A stretch of DNA of 48,877 nt from NORP181 sp047623555 (GCA_047623555.1 JBLHMP010000021.1:1-48877), one strand, 5' to 3'. Shown: positions 8,180-17,998, numbered from the stretch's first letter. Notes: generated from the letters alone by a model not told the origin. Numbers and translations: made by a program.

Positions 8180-8632
8180 TTAATCCTTGTCCAGCTCTGC
8201 CGCCAATCGAAATCCGATTCGCGAAGGCATGGGCGATTCTTTTGGTTTAGGCAGCGCCCGCAGCATCACGTTGAGCTGGCTGACATGCTGAATAAGTTGG
8301 GTTTTTGTGCCCATATCGTCGCTGCCATAAAAAGTCACGATGTCCGGATCGAAATAGCCCATGCCCTCGATCCGCAGCACGCCCGCGTCGCCTCCGGTAA
8401 AACCAATAGCAACCTCATGTTCGCCATCAAGCTGCTCTTCAAAGTTGCGAATATATAGAATTATCCGCTCATAGGCCCACTGTGCCGGACTTTTGTCGGC
8501 AACCGGTTTTTGCATGCCTTTGGGCAAATCCTTTAGGTCGACCTTGGTCTCGGGATCGGCGTGCACTTCATGTCTGCGGGGCAGAACTTCGGCCTCAGCG
8601 GCCTCGGCCGTCGTCGCGATTTTGTTGTCCAT
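8180..8632 (-). CDS. DUF6173 family protein
   Basis: A 150-residue soluble protein with a polar, probably disordered N-terminus (about 1-45) and a conserved C-terminal half: SPAQWAYERIILYIRNFEEQL, VAIGFTGGDAGVLRIEGMGYFDPDIVTFYG and QLIQHVSQLNVMLRALPK. I recognise this as a Rhodobacteraceae-type conserved protein (DUF6173), with no known function. The ATG at 8632 is preferred over the in-frame 8671 because it is preceded by AAGGGGTGA and does not run into the upstream gene. It follows the MBL hydrolase gene by 4 bases. Confidence 0.75.
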   Translation of the reverse strand: MDNKIATTAEAAEAEVLPRRHEVHADPETKVDLKDLPKGMQKPVADKSPAQWAYERIILYIRNFEEQLDGEHEVAIGFTGGDAGVLRIEGMGYFDPDIVTFYGSDDMGTKTQLIQHVSQLNVMLRALPKPKESPMPSRIGFRLAAELDKD

Positions 8633-8636
8633 GACG

Positions 8637-9683
8637 TCACCCCTTGCGTTGATACAGCCACGCCCCGTCATCGCGCCGACTGCGGCTTACCTGACCATTG
8701 TGGAATAAATGGTTCACATGCGCCACCGCTTCGGCCAATGCCAGACCATATTCACCTTCGCCAATCTTGCGCTTAAACAGCGGTACAAAGCACTCTGCAG
8801 CGGCTTTGGGAGTCTCAAGGAAATCCACAAGCCGCACCAATGCTTTGTGATGATTGTCGATCAACTGGCGCATCCGAAACGGCAACCCGGTGAAGGGAAG
8901 TTTATGCCCGCCCAGAACGATTTGATCAGCGCGAGCCAACAAGGACAATCGTTCACAGGCCTCAAGCCAGCCCGCCAGCGGGTCAGCATTTGGTTCTGTC
9001 GCATAGACCCCAATATTGGGGCTGATCGACGACAGTATCTGGTCACCAGACAACACCAAATTGTCATCCCGGCTCCAAAACGTGGCATGTTCCGGGGCGT
9101 GACCATTGCCGATATGGATATCCCAGATGCGACCACCCATTTTAATACTGTCGCCCTGCATGATACGGGTAAAACCAAGCGGCATAGGGGCCACGATATC
9201 AGCATAATTAAACGGTCGATCGGTGATCCGTTTGGCCAGGATATCAGGGTCCATCCCAGCGCTTTTGTAAAATGCAATTGTTTCAGCGGTTGGCGCGGCT
9301 TGCTCGTCTAGCAGCAACATGCGTGCAAACAGCCAGGCCGTGCGCGTCGTCACCAATTCCACATCGTGCTCTGATTGGAACCACCCGGCGAGCCCAACGT
9401 GATCCGGGTGATGATGCGTGACAATCACCCGCCGCACAGGTTTGCCTGCCAGCGGCCCGTTGATCAACGAAGTCCAAAGCTCCCGCGTCTTGTTTGAGGC
9501 AAACCCGGTATCAACAACCGTCCAACTGTCACCATCATCCAGCGCGTAAACGTTCACATGATCCAGCTTCATCGGCAAAGGCAGTCGTATCCACAACACG
9601 CCCTTGGCGACTTCGATAAATTCGCCAAACTCTGGCGGTGTCGCCCACGGATAACGAATACCCTCAGGTTTTGAACTATCCAT
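8637..9683 (-). CDS. MBL-fold metallo-hydrolase
   Basis: A 348-residue metallo-beta-lactamase-fold protein. The metal-binding motif THHHPDHVG is near residue 90, with further ligands in GNGHAPEHATFW and LSGDQILSSISP; a C-terminal helical part (about 270-348) resembles the DNA-binding-like domain found in LACTB2-type hydrolases. Such enzymes usually cleave thioesters or act on nucleic acid; the substrate is unknown here. Its location directly downstream of an acyl-CoA dehydrogenase (3-base gap) makes an acyl-thioesterase role attractive but unproven. DUF6173 follows immediately. Confidence 0.88.
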   Translation of the reverse strand: MDSSKPEGIRYPWATPPEFGEFIEVAKGVLWIRLPLPMKLDHVNVYALDDGDSWTVVDTGFASNKTRELWTSLINGPLAGKPVRRVIVTHHHPDHVGLAGWFQSEHDVELVTTRTAWLFARMLLLDEQAAPTAETIAFYKSAGMDPDILAKRITDRPFNYADIVAPMPLGFTRIMQGDSIKMGGRIWDIHIGNGHAPEHATFWSRDDNLVLSGDQILSSISPNIGVYATEPNADPLAGWLEACERLSLLARADQIVLGGHKLPFTGLPFRMRQLIDNHHKALVRLVDFLETPKAAAECFVPLFKRKIGEGEYGLALAEAVAHVNHLFHNGQVSRSRRDDGAWLYQRKG

Positions 9684-9686
9684 ATT

Positions 9687-11399
9687 TCAGCCCTCCAAGG
9701 CGGTCAGGTCAAGGCCGTAAAGACCTTCCGAACCACATTGAGCCTGCATCAGCAACCCGACATGTTCCGGTAACAATCGGGTGATGTAGAATTGCGCCAA
9801 TACGGCCCGCGTCCCCTTTGGCTCGGCCAATGCCGCCGCCAGATGATAATGCCCGCCCAATACCCGTGCAAAGGCCCGCAAATATGGCACTGCGCCAGCG
9901 AATCGGTCGTTCATATCCCCCTGAGCCGTCAGCCATTCAGTGGCTTCGCGCAACGATTCAGTAGCCTGCCAAACTGCTTCCGCCAACTCTGGCAGAGTTG
10001 CACGGGCCACTTCAGCGCGCGCCTCGATCTCATCCATCAGTCGCATTGCAGCCTCGCCGCCATCCATCATCTTGCGCGCCACAAGATCCATCGCCTGAAT
10101 ACCATTGGTGCCCTCGTAGATCGCTGTCACCCGCACATCACGTGCATATTGTGCGGCGCCAGTTTCCTCAATCACCCCCATACCGCCATGCACCTGAACA
10201 CCGGACTCGGCGGCCTGCATGCCCACTTCGGTGCCAAATGCTTTGGCGATCGGAGTCAACAATGCCGCCCGTGTCGCCCAATCCGCCTCACCTGTGGCGG
10301 TCTGCATATCAATAGCCACCGCACAAGACGCTGAAATCGCCCGTGCCGCGAACAGATCAGCCTTCATCGCCATCAGCATGCGGCGCACATCCGCATGATC
10401 ACCGATTGTGCCACCAGTCCCGGGCGGAGTACGCCCCTGTTTACGCTCCATCGCATAGGACAGCGCGAGTTGAAACGCACCCTCGGCCACGCCAATGCCC
10501 TGCCCGCCAACGCCAAGACGCGCATTGTTCATCATGGTGAACATCGCTGCCATTCCGCCGTTTTCAGCGCCCACCAGCCAGCCGATCGTGCCATCAAACT
10601 GCATTACGCAGGTCGGAGAGCCATGTAACCCCAATTTATGCTCTAGTGACACCACTTTGACACCATTCGCCACCCCAGCATTACCATCCGCATCGGGCAG
10701 GTACTTTGGCACCAGAAACAGGCTAATCCCCTTGGTCCCGGCCACCCCGTCAGGCAACCGTGCCAGCACCAAATGGCAGACATTCGTTACAAAATCATTA
10801 TCGCCCCAGCTGATAAAAATCTTCTGCCCACTAATCGCAAAAGTGCCATCGCCGTTGTCAATCGCCTTTGAGGCCAACGCGCCCACGTCAGATCCGGCCT
10901 GTGATTCCGTTAAATTCATCGTGCCGGACCATTCTCCGGACATCAATTTTGGCAGGTAAATCTTTTTTAACGCTTCACTGGCATGATGGTTCAACGCTTC
11001 GAGTTGCCCCTGACTCATCAACGGCGCCAATTGCAACGAAAGGCATGCCCCTGACATCATTTCATTTACAGCAGCCGTAAGGGTCATTGGCAGGCCCATG
11101 CCACCATATTCGGGATTGCCGCTCATCCCGATCCAACCGCCTTCGGCAATGGCCTTCCAGCCCTCTGCATATCCGGGCGAGGTACGCACAACACCGTTTT
11201 TCAACCGCGCCGGTGACAGGTCACCGGGACGCTGTAAGGGGGCCATAACCTCATCACACAGCTTGGCCGCCTCGGTCAAAATGGCGCTAACCATGTCACT
11301 GCTCGCCTCAGAAAAGCGATCGGTGGCCGCAATTTGATCAAAGCCAACGACGTGGCGATAAAGGAATTCATATTCAGCAGCAGGGGCACGATAGGGCAT
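9687..11399 (-). CDS. Acyl-CoA dehydrogenase, DmdC-like group
   Basis: A 570-residue FAD-dependent acyl-CoA dehydrogenase of the long subgroup with an extra C-terminal domain. Visible are an N-terminal helical extension, MNLTESQAGSDVGAL (substrate and FAD contacts), KIFISWGDND, EHKLGLHGSPTC, QVHGGMGVIEETGAAQYARDVR and the catalytic-base segment IYEGTNGIQAMDL. The length and the C-terminal AcylCoADH_C-like part (about 460-570) match 3-methylmercaptopropionyl-CoA dehydrogenase (DmdC) and FadE5-type enzymes. Roseobacters carry several such paralogues, so a role in dimethylsulfoniopropionate breakdown is possible but not demonstrated; general fatty acid oxidation is the alternative. The MBL hydrolase is downstream. 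Confidence 0.9.
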   Translation of the reverse strand: MPYRAPAAEYEFLYRHVVGFDQIAATDRFSEASSDMVSAILTEAAKLCDEVMAPLQRPGDLSPARLKNGVVRTSPGYAEGWKAIAEGGWIGMSGNPEYGGMGLPMTLTAAVNEMMSGACLSLQLAPLMSQGQLEALNHHASEALKKIYLPKLMSGEWSGTMNLTESQAGSDVGALASKAIDNGDGTFAISGQKIFISWGDNDFVTNVCHLVLARLPDGVAGTKGISLFLVPKYLPDADGNAGVANGVKVVSLEHKLGLHGSPTCVMQFDGTIGWLVGAENGGMAAMFTMMNNARLGVGGQGIGVAEGAFQLALSYAMERKQGRTPPGTGGTIGDHADVRRMLMAMKADLFAARAISASCAVAIDMQTATGEADWATRAALLTPIAKAFGTEVGMQAAESGVQVHGGMGVIEETGAAQYARDVRVTAIYEGTNGIQAMDLVARKMMDGGEAAMRLMDEIEARAEVARATLPELAEAVWQATESLREATEWLTAQGDMNDRFAGAVPYLRAFARVLGGHYHLAAALAEPKGTRAVLAQFYITRLLPEHVGLLMQAQCGSEGLYGLDLTALEG

Positions 11400-11532
11400 A
11401 GATTTCCTTAAAGTCCGATTTAACGATCACAGCAGGCTTGGAATCAGCGCACAGCACCGGTATTGAAGACGTCTTGGGCAGGATATTCGACCAGCCCATC
11501 GCCTCACGCAACCAAAACGCGGCGTCACGTAT

Positions 11533-12480
11533 ATGGACGATCTGGAAACCATGCGACTTGCAGCCAACCCCGTCGATCTGGCGCGGGCAGCCAAAGTTTT
11601 GCGCGCTGATGGCCTCGTCGCGTTTCCGACAGAAACGGTCTATGGGCTCGGCGGGAATGCCTGTTCGGGCTCAGCCGTGGCCGGAATCTATTCGGCCAAG
11701 GGCCGACCTTCGTTCAATCCGTTGATCGTGCATGTTCCGGATGTCAAAGTGGCGCAACGCTATGTGATTTGGTCCGACACAGCAGAACAATTGGCCACGG
11801 CATTTTGGCCCGGCCCCTTGACTCTCGTGCTCCGCTTACGCCCAGATCACGGCATTTCCACGTTGGTCACGGCCGGCCTTGATACATTGGCCATCCGCGT
11901 CCCGGCCCACCCTGCGGCACAGGCCTTGCTGCGCGCCTTTGATGGCCCCGTTGCCGCGCCATCCGCCAATCTGTCGGGTCGCATCAGCCCGACCACCGCG
12001 GCCCATGTATTGGCTGGGCTTGAGGGCAGGATAGCCGCCGTTCTTGATGATGGACCCTGTGCCGTTGGGTTGGAATCGACCATTGTTGGACTGTCCGAAA
12101 CCCCGACTCTGTTGCGCCCCGGCGGCTTGGCTACGGACCGGATTGAGGCGCAATTGGGATATGCCTTGCACAGGCTCGGCAGCAACGCGCAGCTTACTGC
12201 GCCGGGCCAGCTCCTGTCGCATTACGCCCCCGGTGCCACTATAAGACTGAATGCAAACCAGGCCAGAGACGGTGAAATTCTGTTAGGGTTTGGCCCAATG
12301 ACCTGTGATTTAAACTTGTCCGCGTCCGGTCGCCTGACCGAAGCTGCGGCCAATCTGTTTGATCATTTGCACCAACTTGATGCCACCAGAAAACCCATCG
12401 CCGTGGCCCCTATCCCAAACACCGGCCTTGGCATCGCAATCAATGACCGTCTAATGCGCGCCGCGGCACCGCGCGATTGA
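11533..12480 (+). CDS. L-threonylcarbamoyladenylate synthase (Sua5/YrdC/TsaC type)
   Basis: A 315-residue long-form Sua5 protein: an N-terminal YrdC domain (about 15-205) that makes threonylcarbamoyl-AMP for the t6A37 modification of ANN-decoding tRNAs, and a C-terminal Sua5 domain. Motifs include GLVAFPTETVYGLGGNA, KGRPSFNPLIVHV, FWPGPLTLVL, AIRVPAHP and APSANLSGRISPTTA, then the linker GQLLSHYAPGA. The start at 11533 lacks a clear ribosome binding site; an in-frame ATG at 11551 is an alternative. It is divergent from the acyl-CoA dehydrogenase and convergent with yqgE. Confidence 0.93.
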   Translation: MDDLETMRLAANPVDLARAAKVLRADGLVAFPTETVYGLGGNACSGSAVAGIYSAKGRPSFNPLIVHVPDVKVAQRYVIWSDTAEQLATAFWPGPLTLVLRLRPDHGISTLVTAGLDTLAIRVPAHPAAQALLRAFDGPVAAPSANLSGRISPTTAAHVLAGLEGRIAAVLDDGPCAVGLESTIVGLSETPTLLRPGGLATDRIEAQLGYALHRLGSNAQLTAPGQLLSHYAPGATIRLNANQARDGEILLGFGPMTCDLNLSASGRLTEAAANLFDHLHQLDATRKPIAVAPIPNTGLGIAINDRLMRAAAPRD

Positions 12481-12595
12481 CGAAAACACCAGGTTGCGCC
12501 TTTGCCAGTCGGCCCATCCATAATTGGGTTTTGGATACAAAATCCATCATGCCACACCAAACATACACTGTTGAAACGGAACCGCGAGCGCGCGC

Positions 12596-13150
12596 CTAGG
12601 CCCGCCCGGCACTCGCCGAAAGCACCAGCGGATCAACTCCCAACGCCTTGAGCGCCGCGGCCCATTTCTCACTATCCCTCAGCTCATAAACCAATTCTTC
12701 GCTGGCTTCGGTGGTCAACCAACCATTGTGACAAATCTCGGCCTCAAGCTGCCCACCGCCCCAGCCCGCATAGCCCAGCATCATCAATGACCTCTGAGGT
12801 CCGGTGCCAAGCGCAATATCCTTTAGAATATCCAGCGTCGCCGTCATGCTGAACTCATCTGATACCTTCAGTGTCTGCAGGTTTGACCTGTAATCAGTCG
12901 AATGCAGCACAAATCCCCGCGCGCGCTCTACTGGTCCGCCGAAATGCACCGACCGGCACTGCCCAGGTTCAGACGGTTTGATTTCGAGCTGGTCCAGCAA
13001 ATCCGACAGGCGCACATTTGGCGTCGGTTTATTGACGATCAACCCCATGGCGCCATCGTCGCCATGGCTGCAGATAAGCACCACGGAATGCTCAAACCGA
13101 GGGTCGCCCATTCCAGGCATTGCGATTAAAATTTTGCCGGTCAGATTCAT
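12596..13150 (-). CDS. YqgE/AlgH family protein (DUF179)
   Basis: A 184-residue protein matching the YqgE/AlgH family over its full length: LTGKILIAMPGMGDPRFEHSVVLICSH at the start, AMGLIVNKP, VHFGGPVERARGFVLHS, and LGYAGWGGGQLEAEI near the C-terminus. The family is widespread in proteobacteria. AlgH has been linked to transcriptional control in Pseudomonas, but the molecular role is unresolved. It is transcribed away from the DsbD-like gene across a 156-base divergent gap and ends facing tsaC. Confidence 0.92.
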   Translation of the reverse strand: MNLTGKILIAMPGMGDPRFEHSVVLICSHGDDGAMGLIVNKPTPNVRLSDLLDQLEIKPSEPGQCRSVHFGGPVERARGFVLHSTDYRSNLQTLKVSDEFSMTATLDILKDIALGTGPQRSLMMLGYAGWGGGQLEAEICHNGWLTTEASEELVYELRDSEKWAAALKALGVDPLVLSASAGRA

Positions 13151-13306
13151 GTGGTTTTAGCCTGCATATTCTGTGTTTCTGCGTGCCTCCACCATGCCCC
13201 TCCCCAAACCGCCGTGCAAGTAGTCAGATCAACCCAACCCAAAGGTTACGAGGCGTTGACCCGAATGTGACTTGGCAAATTGCCCGAGCCAGCCCATTTA
13301 GAACAT

Positions 13307-14110
13307 ATGTTCAAATACCTGATACCTACCCTGTTGCTTGGCCTTATGCTTTCCGGCCCTACCCGGGCCGATGGCGTCAATGATATGGCGCAACTGGATG
13401 TGCTGGACGGTGGCCTGACCAAACGCGGCATCTATATTGCCGCCCTCAGGCTGACCCTGCCCGACGGCTGGAAGACCTATTGGCGTGCGCCCGGTGACGC
13501 GGGAATTCCACCGCGCTTTGATTGGCGCGGGTCGCGCAATGTCGGCTCTGTCAGCATCACATGGCCAAGCCCGGACGTGTTTGACCAGAACGGATTTCAG
13601 ACCATTGGCTATAAAACCCAAATGGTGCTGCCGATCGAAATCACCCCCGCCCGCGCCGGTCATCTAATCCGACTTGGGGGCGAAATGGAGTTCGGCATGT
13701 GCAAAGAGGTCTGCATTCCCAGCACTTTGAGTTTCGACCACACTGTTGATGCCGATGCCCCCCGCAACCCGGTGATCGTCGCAGCGTTGGCCCAGCGCCC
13801 CTATTCTGCATCCGAGGCCGGTGTGAGTACCACCACATGCCGCCTGTCCCCGACCAAGGATGGTATGCAGATTACCGCCAATATCACCATGCCCCCGGCG
13901 GGCGGGCGCGAAGTCGCGGTGATCGAGCCCGGCAACCCTGCGCTCTGGTCGGCAGGCACCAGCACCAAACGCTCAGGCAACACGTTGATCGCCACCACAG
14001 AACTGGTAAACACCACGTCGGGCGCCTTTGCGCTGGACCGCTCAAATATCCGCATCACGGTGCTGGGCAAACGCCATTCCGTCGATATCCGGGGCTGTGA
14101 CGCCGAATGA
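13307..14110 (+). CDS. DsbD-N-like periplasmic protein (protein-disulfide reductase family)
   Basis: A 267-residue exported protein. Starting at the ATG at 13307 gives a signal peptide (MFKYLIPTLLLGLMLSGPTRA, cleavage near residue 21); the frame also opens at a TTG at 13280. The body resembles the DsbD N-terminal immunoglobulin-like domain: LPDGWKTYWRAPGDAGIPP, a conserved GYKTQMVLPIEI strand, and a Cys pair in FGMCKEVCIPS. There is no DsbD transmembrane or thioredoxin part, so it is a stand-alone version, probably a periplasmic thiol or copper-handling protein. It is coupled to the Nudix gene by ATGA. Confidence 0.82.
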   Translation: MFKYLIPTLLLGLMLSGPTRADGVNDMAQLDVLDGGLTKRGIYIAALRLTLPDGWKTYWRAPGDAGIPPRFDWRGSRNVGSVSITWPSPDVFDQNGFQTIGYKTQMVLPIEITPARAGHLIRLGGEMEFGMCKEVCIPSTLSFDHTVDADAPRNPVIVAALAQRPYSASEAGVSTTTCRLSPTKDGMQITANITMPPAGGREVAVIEPGNPALWSAGTSTKRSGNTLIATTELVNTTSGAFALDRSNIRITVLGKRHSVDIRGCDAE

Positions 14111-14529
14111 GCAAACAGGCACTGCTTGGTGCGATTGCAGTTGTTGTTCGCAACGATCAGGTACTGTTGGCCAGACGCCGCAAAGACCCCGACAGCGGCC
14201 TGTGGGGTTTTCCCGGTGGCCATGTCGAACTCGGTGAAACGGCGCTGGCCGCTGCATCCCGCGAATTGCTGGAAGAAACCGGCGTCACCGCCACCCCCAT
14301 AGAATACCTAACCAATATCGACGTTCTGCACCACAATTCGGACGGCTCGGTTGCCGTACATTTCCTGTTGGCGGCGGTGCTCTGTGACTATGTCGGCGGC
14401 ACCGTGCAGGCCGCAGATGATGTCAGTGATGCGCGTTGGTTTGACTGCGACGATATCCGCGCCGGGTCTGTTCTAATGAGCGACGGCGTCGCCGACATCA
14501 TGAATATGGCGCGCGCCCGGCAAACCTAA
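14107..14529 (+). CDS. Nudix hydrolase
   Basis: A 140-residue Nudix protein. The Nudix box fits the consensus GX5EX7REUXEEXGU exactly: G38, E44, R52-E53, E56-E57, G59, within GGHVELGETALAAASRELLE. The upstream LLARRRKDPDSGLWGFPGG segment is typical of MutT/ADP-ribose-type members. It hydrolyses a nucleoside-diphosphate-linked substrate; which one cannot be told. The start overlaps the DsbD-like stop by 4 bases, so the pair is one operon. Confidence 0.92.
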   Translation: MSKQALLGAIAVVVRNDQVLLARRRKDPDSGLWGFPGGHVELGETALAAASRELLEETGVTATPIEYLTNIDVLHHNSDGSVAVHFLLAAVLCDYVGGTVQAADDVSDARWFDCDDIRAGSVLMSDGVADIMNMARARQT

Positions 14530-14541
14530 AGCCAACCAAAC

Positions 14542-14577
14542 CAATTTCTTCTCGTTATAAATACCTCCGCCGGAGGC
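14542..14577 (+). repeat. Dispersed intergenic element, copy A
   Basis: A 36-base sequence beginning CAATTTCTTCTCGTTATAAA and ending in the palindrome CCTCCG-C-CGGAGG. It lies in the 64-base gap between the convergent Nudix and RND genes. Closely similar copies stand at 36584-36619 (same orientation) and, more diverged, at 44638-44672 (reverse). All three sit just past gene ends, which suggests a small REP-like or terminator-like element. Confidence 0.6.
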
Positions 14578-14593
14578 TCCCAAGATCAAAGGA

Positions 14594-17500
14594 TCACACT
14601 TGCCGTGCCGATCTTCGCGCCACGACCAAAGCCGCCACAACATAGACCACTAACACAATCGCCAGCGCCCCCGACAAGAACAGCAACAGCCCGGCCCGCA
14701 TCGGCTCAAACCCGGCCCCAAACTCTACCCCAAATTCTGCCAGCCACCCCGGCAAAACACCCGTCGCTAACACCCAGCCCAGCGTTGATGCCAACCAGCC
14801 CAACACCAATGCCCCCGCGCCAAGCATGACGCCGCGCATACCGCGATTACGCCCGCCAAGGGCCCGGCGCATCGCCGCCAAAGGCCGGGCAACGTCATGT
14901 TGCATCGCAATCAACGCCGGAACCAATAACAGCACCAGAAACATGCCAAAACCCAACCCATAGACCAAGGTGATCACCGTCGGTTTCAAAAATTGCGCCT
15001 GTTGCGATTGCTCATACAGCAGCGGCGCAAGCCCCAGAACCGTCGTCATCGTCGTCAACATCACCGGGCGCAGCCGGTCCACGGTGCCGTCAATAATCGA
15101 CGGAATCAGCCCGCGTTCCTTGGCGTATTGGTCAATCGTTGTCACCAGAACAATGGAATCATTGATGATAATTCCGGTCATTCCCAACATACCAATAACG
15201 GTAAACATGCTTAGCGGCACACCCCAGGCATGGTGCCCATAGATCGTGCCGACCAATCCAAACGGAATGATCGCCATCACCACCAATGGCCGCGTCCAGC
15301 TGGCAAATACCCAGGCCAGCACCAGATAAATTCCGGTGAGACACAGAATCAGCCCGTTGCGGGCATCACTGAGAAACTTGTTCTCTTGCTCGCTAAGGCC
15401 GGCGAGCTGCCATTCAACTTGTCGTTCACTGGCGATCTTTGGCAGAATTTCAGTCTCTAAGGCCTTGCCAATCTCTTCGGCGCGCGCCGGATCATCCTCG
15501 GATATATCGCCCGTGACCGAAATCAGCCGGATGCCATTTTCACGCCGTACTGTCGAAAATCCAGCGTGTTGCGTCACGCTAACGATATCAGCCAGCGGCA
15601 CGTAATTGCCCTGCGGCGTGCGCATCTGGGTGCGTTCCAGGAAATCCGCCGTCAACTCGCCCTCGGGTAGCTCAACCCGAATCGCGGCACTGCGGGGTCC
15701 GTCCGGATAGGTCGCGGCCTCGATCCCGTTTAGCCGTGCCCGCAAAGACCGGCCCAATGCGTCGATTGTAAACCCCAGGGCCTGGCCCTGCGCCGTCAGG
15801 TCCAGAACAATCTCGTCCTTGTCGTAGGCCAAATTGTCCTGCACCGCCGACACTTCGGAATAGCGTAACAATGCGGCCTGCAAATCCTCAGACGCCGCCT
15901 TGAGCGTTGCCACATCGGCCCCGTAAAACTGTACATCCAAAGTGTCGCCACCGGGGCCGGATCGCCAGCCGCGAAACGATACAACCTCGACCATGGCATG
16001 GCGGTTCACCGCATCCTGCAACTCTGCAACAAAGGCAAAACTTGAATAAGGGCGCAAGTCGGCGTCGATCAATTCAATGGAAATGCCGCCCAGCAGATCC
16101 TTGTCCTTGGTATCAACACCAGACAGCCCCCACCCGGCATTTCCGCCGATTTCGGCCATCACATAATCCAGCGGATTGCGGCCAAAACGTTCCTCATAAT
16201 CTTTGCCCAATGCCTCGGTGGCACGCTGCATTTCGCGCATCATGGCAAGGGAGTCGGCGCGTGTTGCACCCTCGACCATGGCGAAATTCCCGGTCACTGA
16301 CCCGCGTTCAGGGGCGTTGAAAAACCGCCATTGCACATCGCCGCGAATGAACAACGCCGCCTGACTGGCCAGCAAAACCACAGCCCCGGCCATCGCCACG
16401 TAACGGCCGCCAACAACCAGCCCGATGAAGGGCCTGAACAACGTTTCCCGCACCCAAACGAACCCCCGGTTCACAATACGGTTGGGCAAATCATACCAAT
16501 GTTCCTTGGCCGAATGGGCAATGGCATGGGACATATGATTTGGCAGGATCAGGAAACATTCAACCAATGACGCAAACAGCACCACAATCACGGTAAACGG
16601 AATATCGCGGATCAAATCGCCAAAGCGCCCGCCAATCGCGGTAAGGCCAAAAAACGCAATCACCGTTGTCAGGGTCGCGGCAAACACCGGCATCGCCATG
16701 CGCCGTGCTGCATTTTCCGCCGCCACAACCGGGTGTTCGCCCAATCGCCTGACCCGAAAATCGGCGTGTTCGCCCACAACAATGGCGTCATCCACCACAA
16801 TACCAAGGGTGATAATCAGGCCAAACAGGCTTATCATATTGATCGTCAGACCCGCCGCATACATCAGCGCAACGGCGGCAAACATCGCCACCGGAATGCC
16901 CGCAGCCACCCAAAACGCGATGCGCGCATTCAAGAACAGGAACAACAACGCAACCACCAGTCCCAGCCCCATCAACCCGTTGTCGATCAGGATATCCAGA
17001 CGCGCAGTGATCGCAGCGGCCCGTGTGCGGATCAGCTCAATTGTCACGCCTTGCGGCAGGCTGGCCTGCATCTGTTGGGCAACGTCTTCTACTGCGTGCT
17101 GAATGCCGATCGCATCGCCACCGTTTGAGCGGTCAATCCGGATTGAGATGGCCGAATGTTCGCCGACAAAATAGCTGCGATTGCGATCGACGCCTTCGAC
17201 CGTAATCTGCGATACATCGCCAATGGTCAGGGTTGACCCATCCGGATTTGAGCGCAGCACAATGCCAGCAATGTCTTCGGGTGTGCGTTTCGCCGTGCCG
17301 GTCCGCACCCGCGCATTGGCGCCGGAAATGTCGCCCGCCGGGTCGGCATCGACCTCTTCAGCGATGGCGTTTGCAATTTCGGTCATCGTGATGTCGTAGG
17401 CAATCAGGTTGGCAGATGGCACTTCGATCACGGTTTCGGGCGCGGCCACGCCACGAATGGAACTGCGCGTCACCCCAACGGCAAACAAACGGGTAACAAA

Positions 17501-17998
17501 TTCATCGGCAAATAGCGCCAATTGGGCCGGTGCAATCGGCCCGGTAATCACCACATCGGTTACCCGGTCACGCCAGATGCCGCGCCGCACATTGGGGTCA
17601 TCCGCCTCGGCCGGTAAGGTCGACACCGCGTCCACCGCTGCCTGCACATCGTCAGCGGCACGGGCCATATCCCAGCCCGGTTCAAAGTCCAGATTAATGC
17701 TGGCGCCGCCCTCGCGTGAGGTCGAAGAAGAGCTCTCGACGCCATCCACCGCCAGCAGCGCCGGTTCCAGAATTTGCACAATGGCACCGTCGACGTCTTC
17801 GGCGCCCGCACCATCCCAACCGACACTGACCCGCACAGTGTCAATGATCACATCCGGAAAGAACTGCGCCCGCATATTCGGCATTGCCGCCGCGCCAAGC
17901 ACCAAAACAACGACCAGCAACAGGTTTGCCGCCGTACGGTGTCGGGTGAAATACGACAGCACGCCACCGGCTGCGCGAGGTATGTCGCGAATGACCAA
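14594..17998 (-). CDS. RND-family efflux permease
   Basis: A 1134-residue inner-membrane proton-driven efflux pump of the AcrB/MexB superfamily. The N-terminus has one transmembrane helix and the large periplasmic loop starting QFFPDVIIDTVRVSVGWDGA; helix 4 carries the proton-relay pair in GIVVDDAIVVGEHAD; the second half repeats the plan with IGMLGMTGIIINDSIVLV. The usual length is about 1030-1050 residues. Here some 90 residues follow the normal end, holding two more hydrophobic stretches (LGAGALVLGWLASTLGWVLA and LLLFLSGALAIVLVVYVVAA). The adaptor gene lies 4 bases upstream. No TolC-type channel is present, so a shared outer-membrane channel is implied. The substrate is unknown. Confidence 0.93.
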   Translation of the reverse strand: MVIRDIPRAAGGVLSYFTRHRTAANLLLVVVLVLGAAAMPNMRAQFFPDVIIDTVRVSVGWDGAGAEDVDGAIVQILEPALLAVDGVESSSSTSREGGASINLDFEPGWDMARAADDVQAAVDAVSTLPAEADDPNVRRGIWRDRVTDVVITGPIAPAQLALFADEFVTRLFAVGVTRSSIRGVAAPETVIEVPSANLIAYDITMTEIANAIAEEVDADPAGDISGANARVRTGTAKRTPEDIAGIVLRSNPDGSTLTIGDVSQITVEGVDRNRSYFVGEHSAISIRIDRSNGGDAIGIQHAVEDVAQQMQASLPQGVTIELIRTRAAAITARLDILIDNGLMGLGLVVALLFLFLNARIAFWVAAGIPVAMFAAVALMYAAGLTINMISLFGLIITLGIVVDDAIVVGEHADFRVRRLGEHPVVAAENAARRMAMPVFAATLTTVIAFFGLTAIGGRFGDLIRDIPFTVIVVLFASLVECFLILPNHMSHAIAHSAKEHWYDLPNRIVNRGFVWVRETLFRPFIGLVVGGRYVAMAGAVVLLASQAALFIRGDVQWRFFNAPERGSVTGNFAMVEGATRADSLAMMREMQRATEALGKDYEERFGRNPLDYVMAEIGGNAGWGLSGVDTKDKDLLGGISIELIDADLRPYSSFAFVAELQDAVNRHAMVEVVSFRGWRSGPGGDTLDVQFYGADVATLKAASEDLQAALLRYSEVSAVQDNLAYDKDEIVLDLTAQGQALGFTIDALGRSLRARLNGIEAATYPDGPRSAAIRVELPEGELTADFLERTQMRTPQGNYVPLADIVSVTQHAGFSTVRRENGIRLISVTGDISEDDPARAEEIGKALETEILPKIASERQVEWQLAGLSEQENKFLSDARNGLILCLTGIYLVLAWVFASWTRPLVVMAIIPFGLVGTIYGHHAWGVPLSMFTVIGMLGMTGIIINDSIVLVTTIDQYAKERGLIPSIIDGTVDRLRPVMLTTMTTVLGLAPLLYEQSQQAQFLKPTVITLVYGLGFGMFLVLLLVPALIAMQHDVARPLAAMRRALGGRNRGMRGVMLGAGALVLGWLASTLGWVLATGVLPGWLAEFGVEFGAGFEPMRAGLLLFLSGALAIVLVVYVVAALVVARRSARQV

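Noticed and set aside
11438..11725. Frame starting before tsaC as a separate small gene
   Set aside because: It overlaps the N-terminal half of tsaC in another frame and has no ribosome site or motif.
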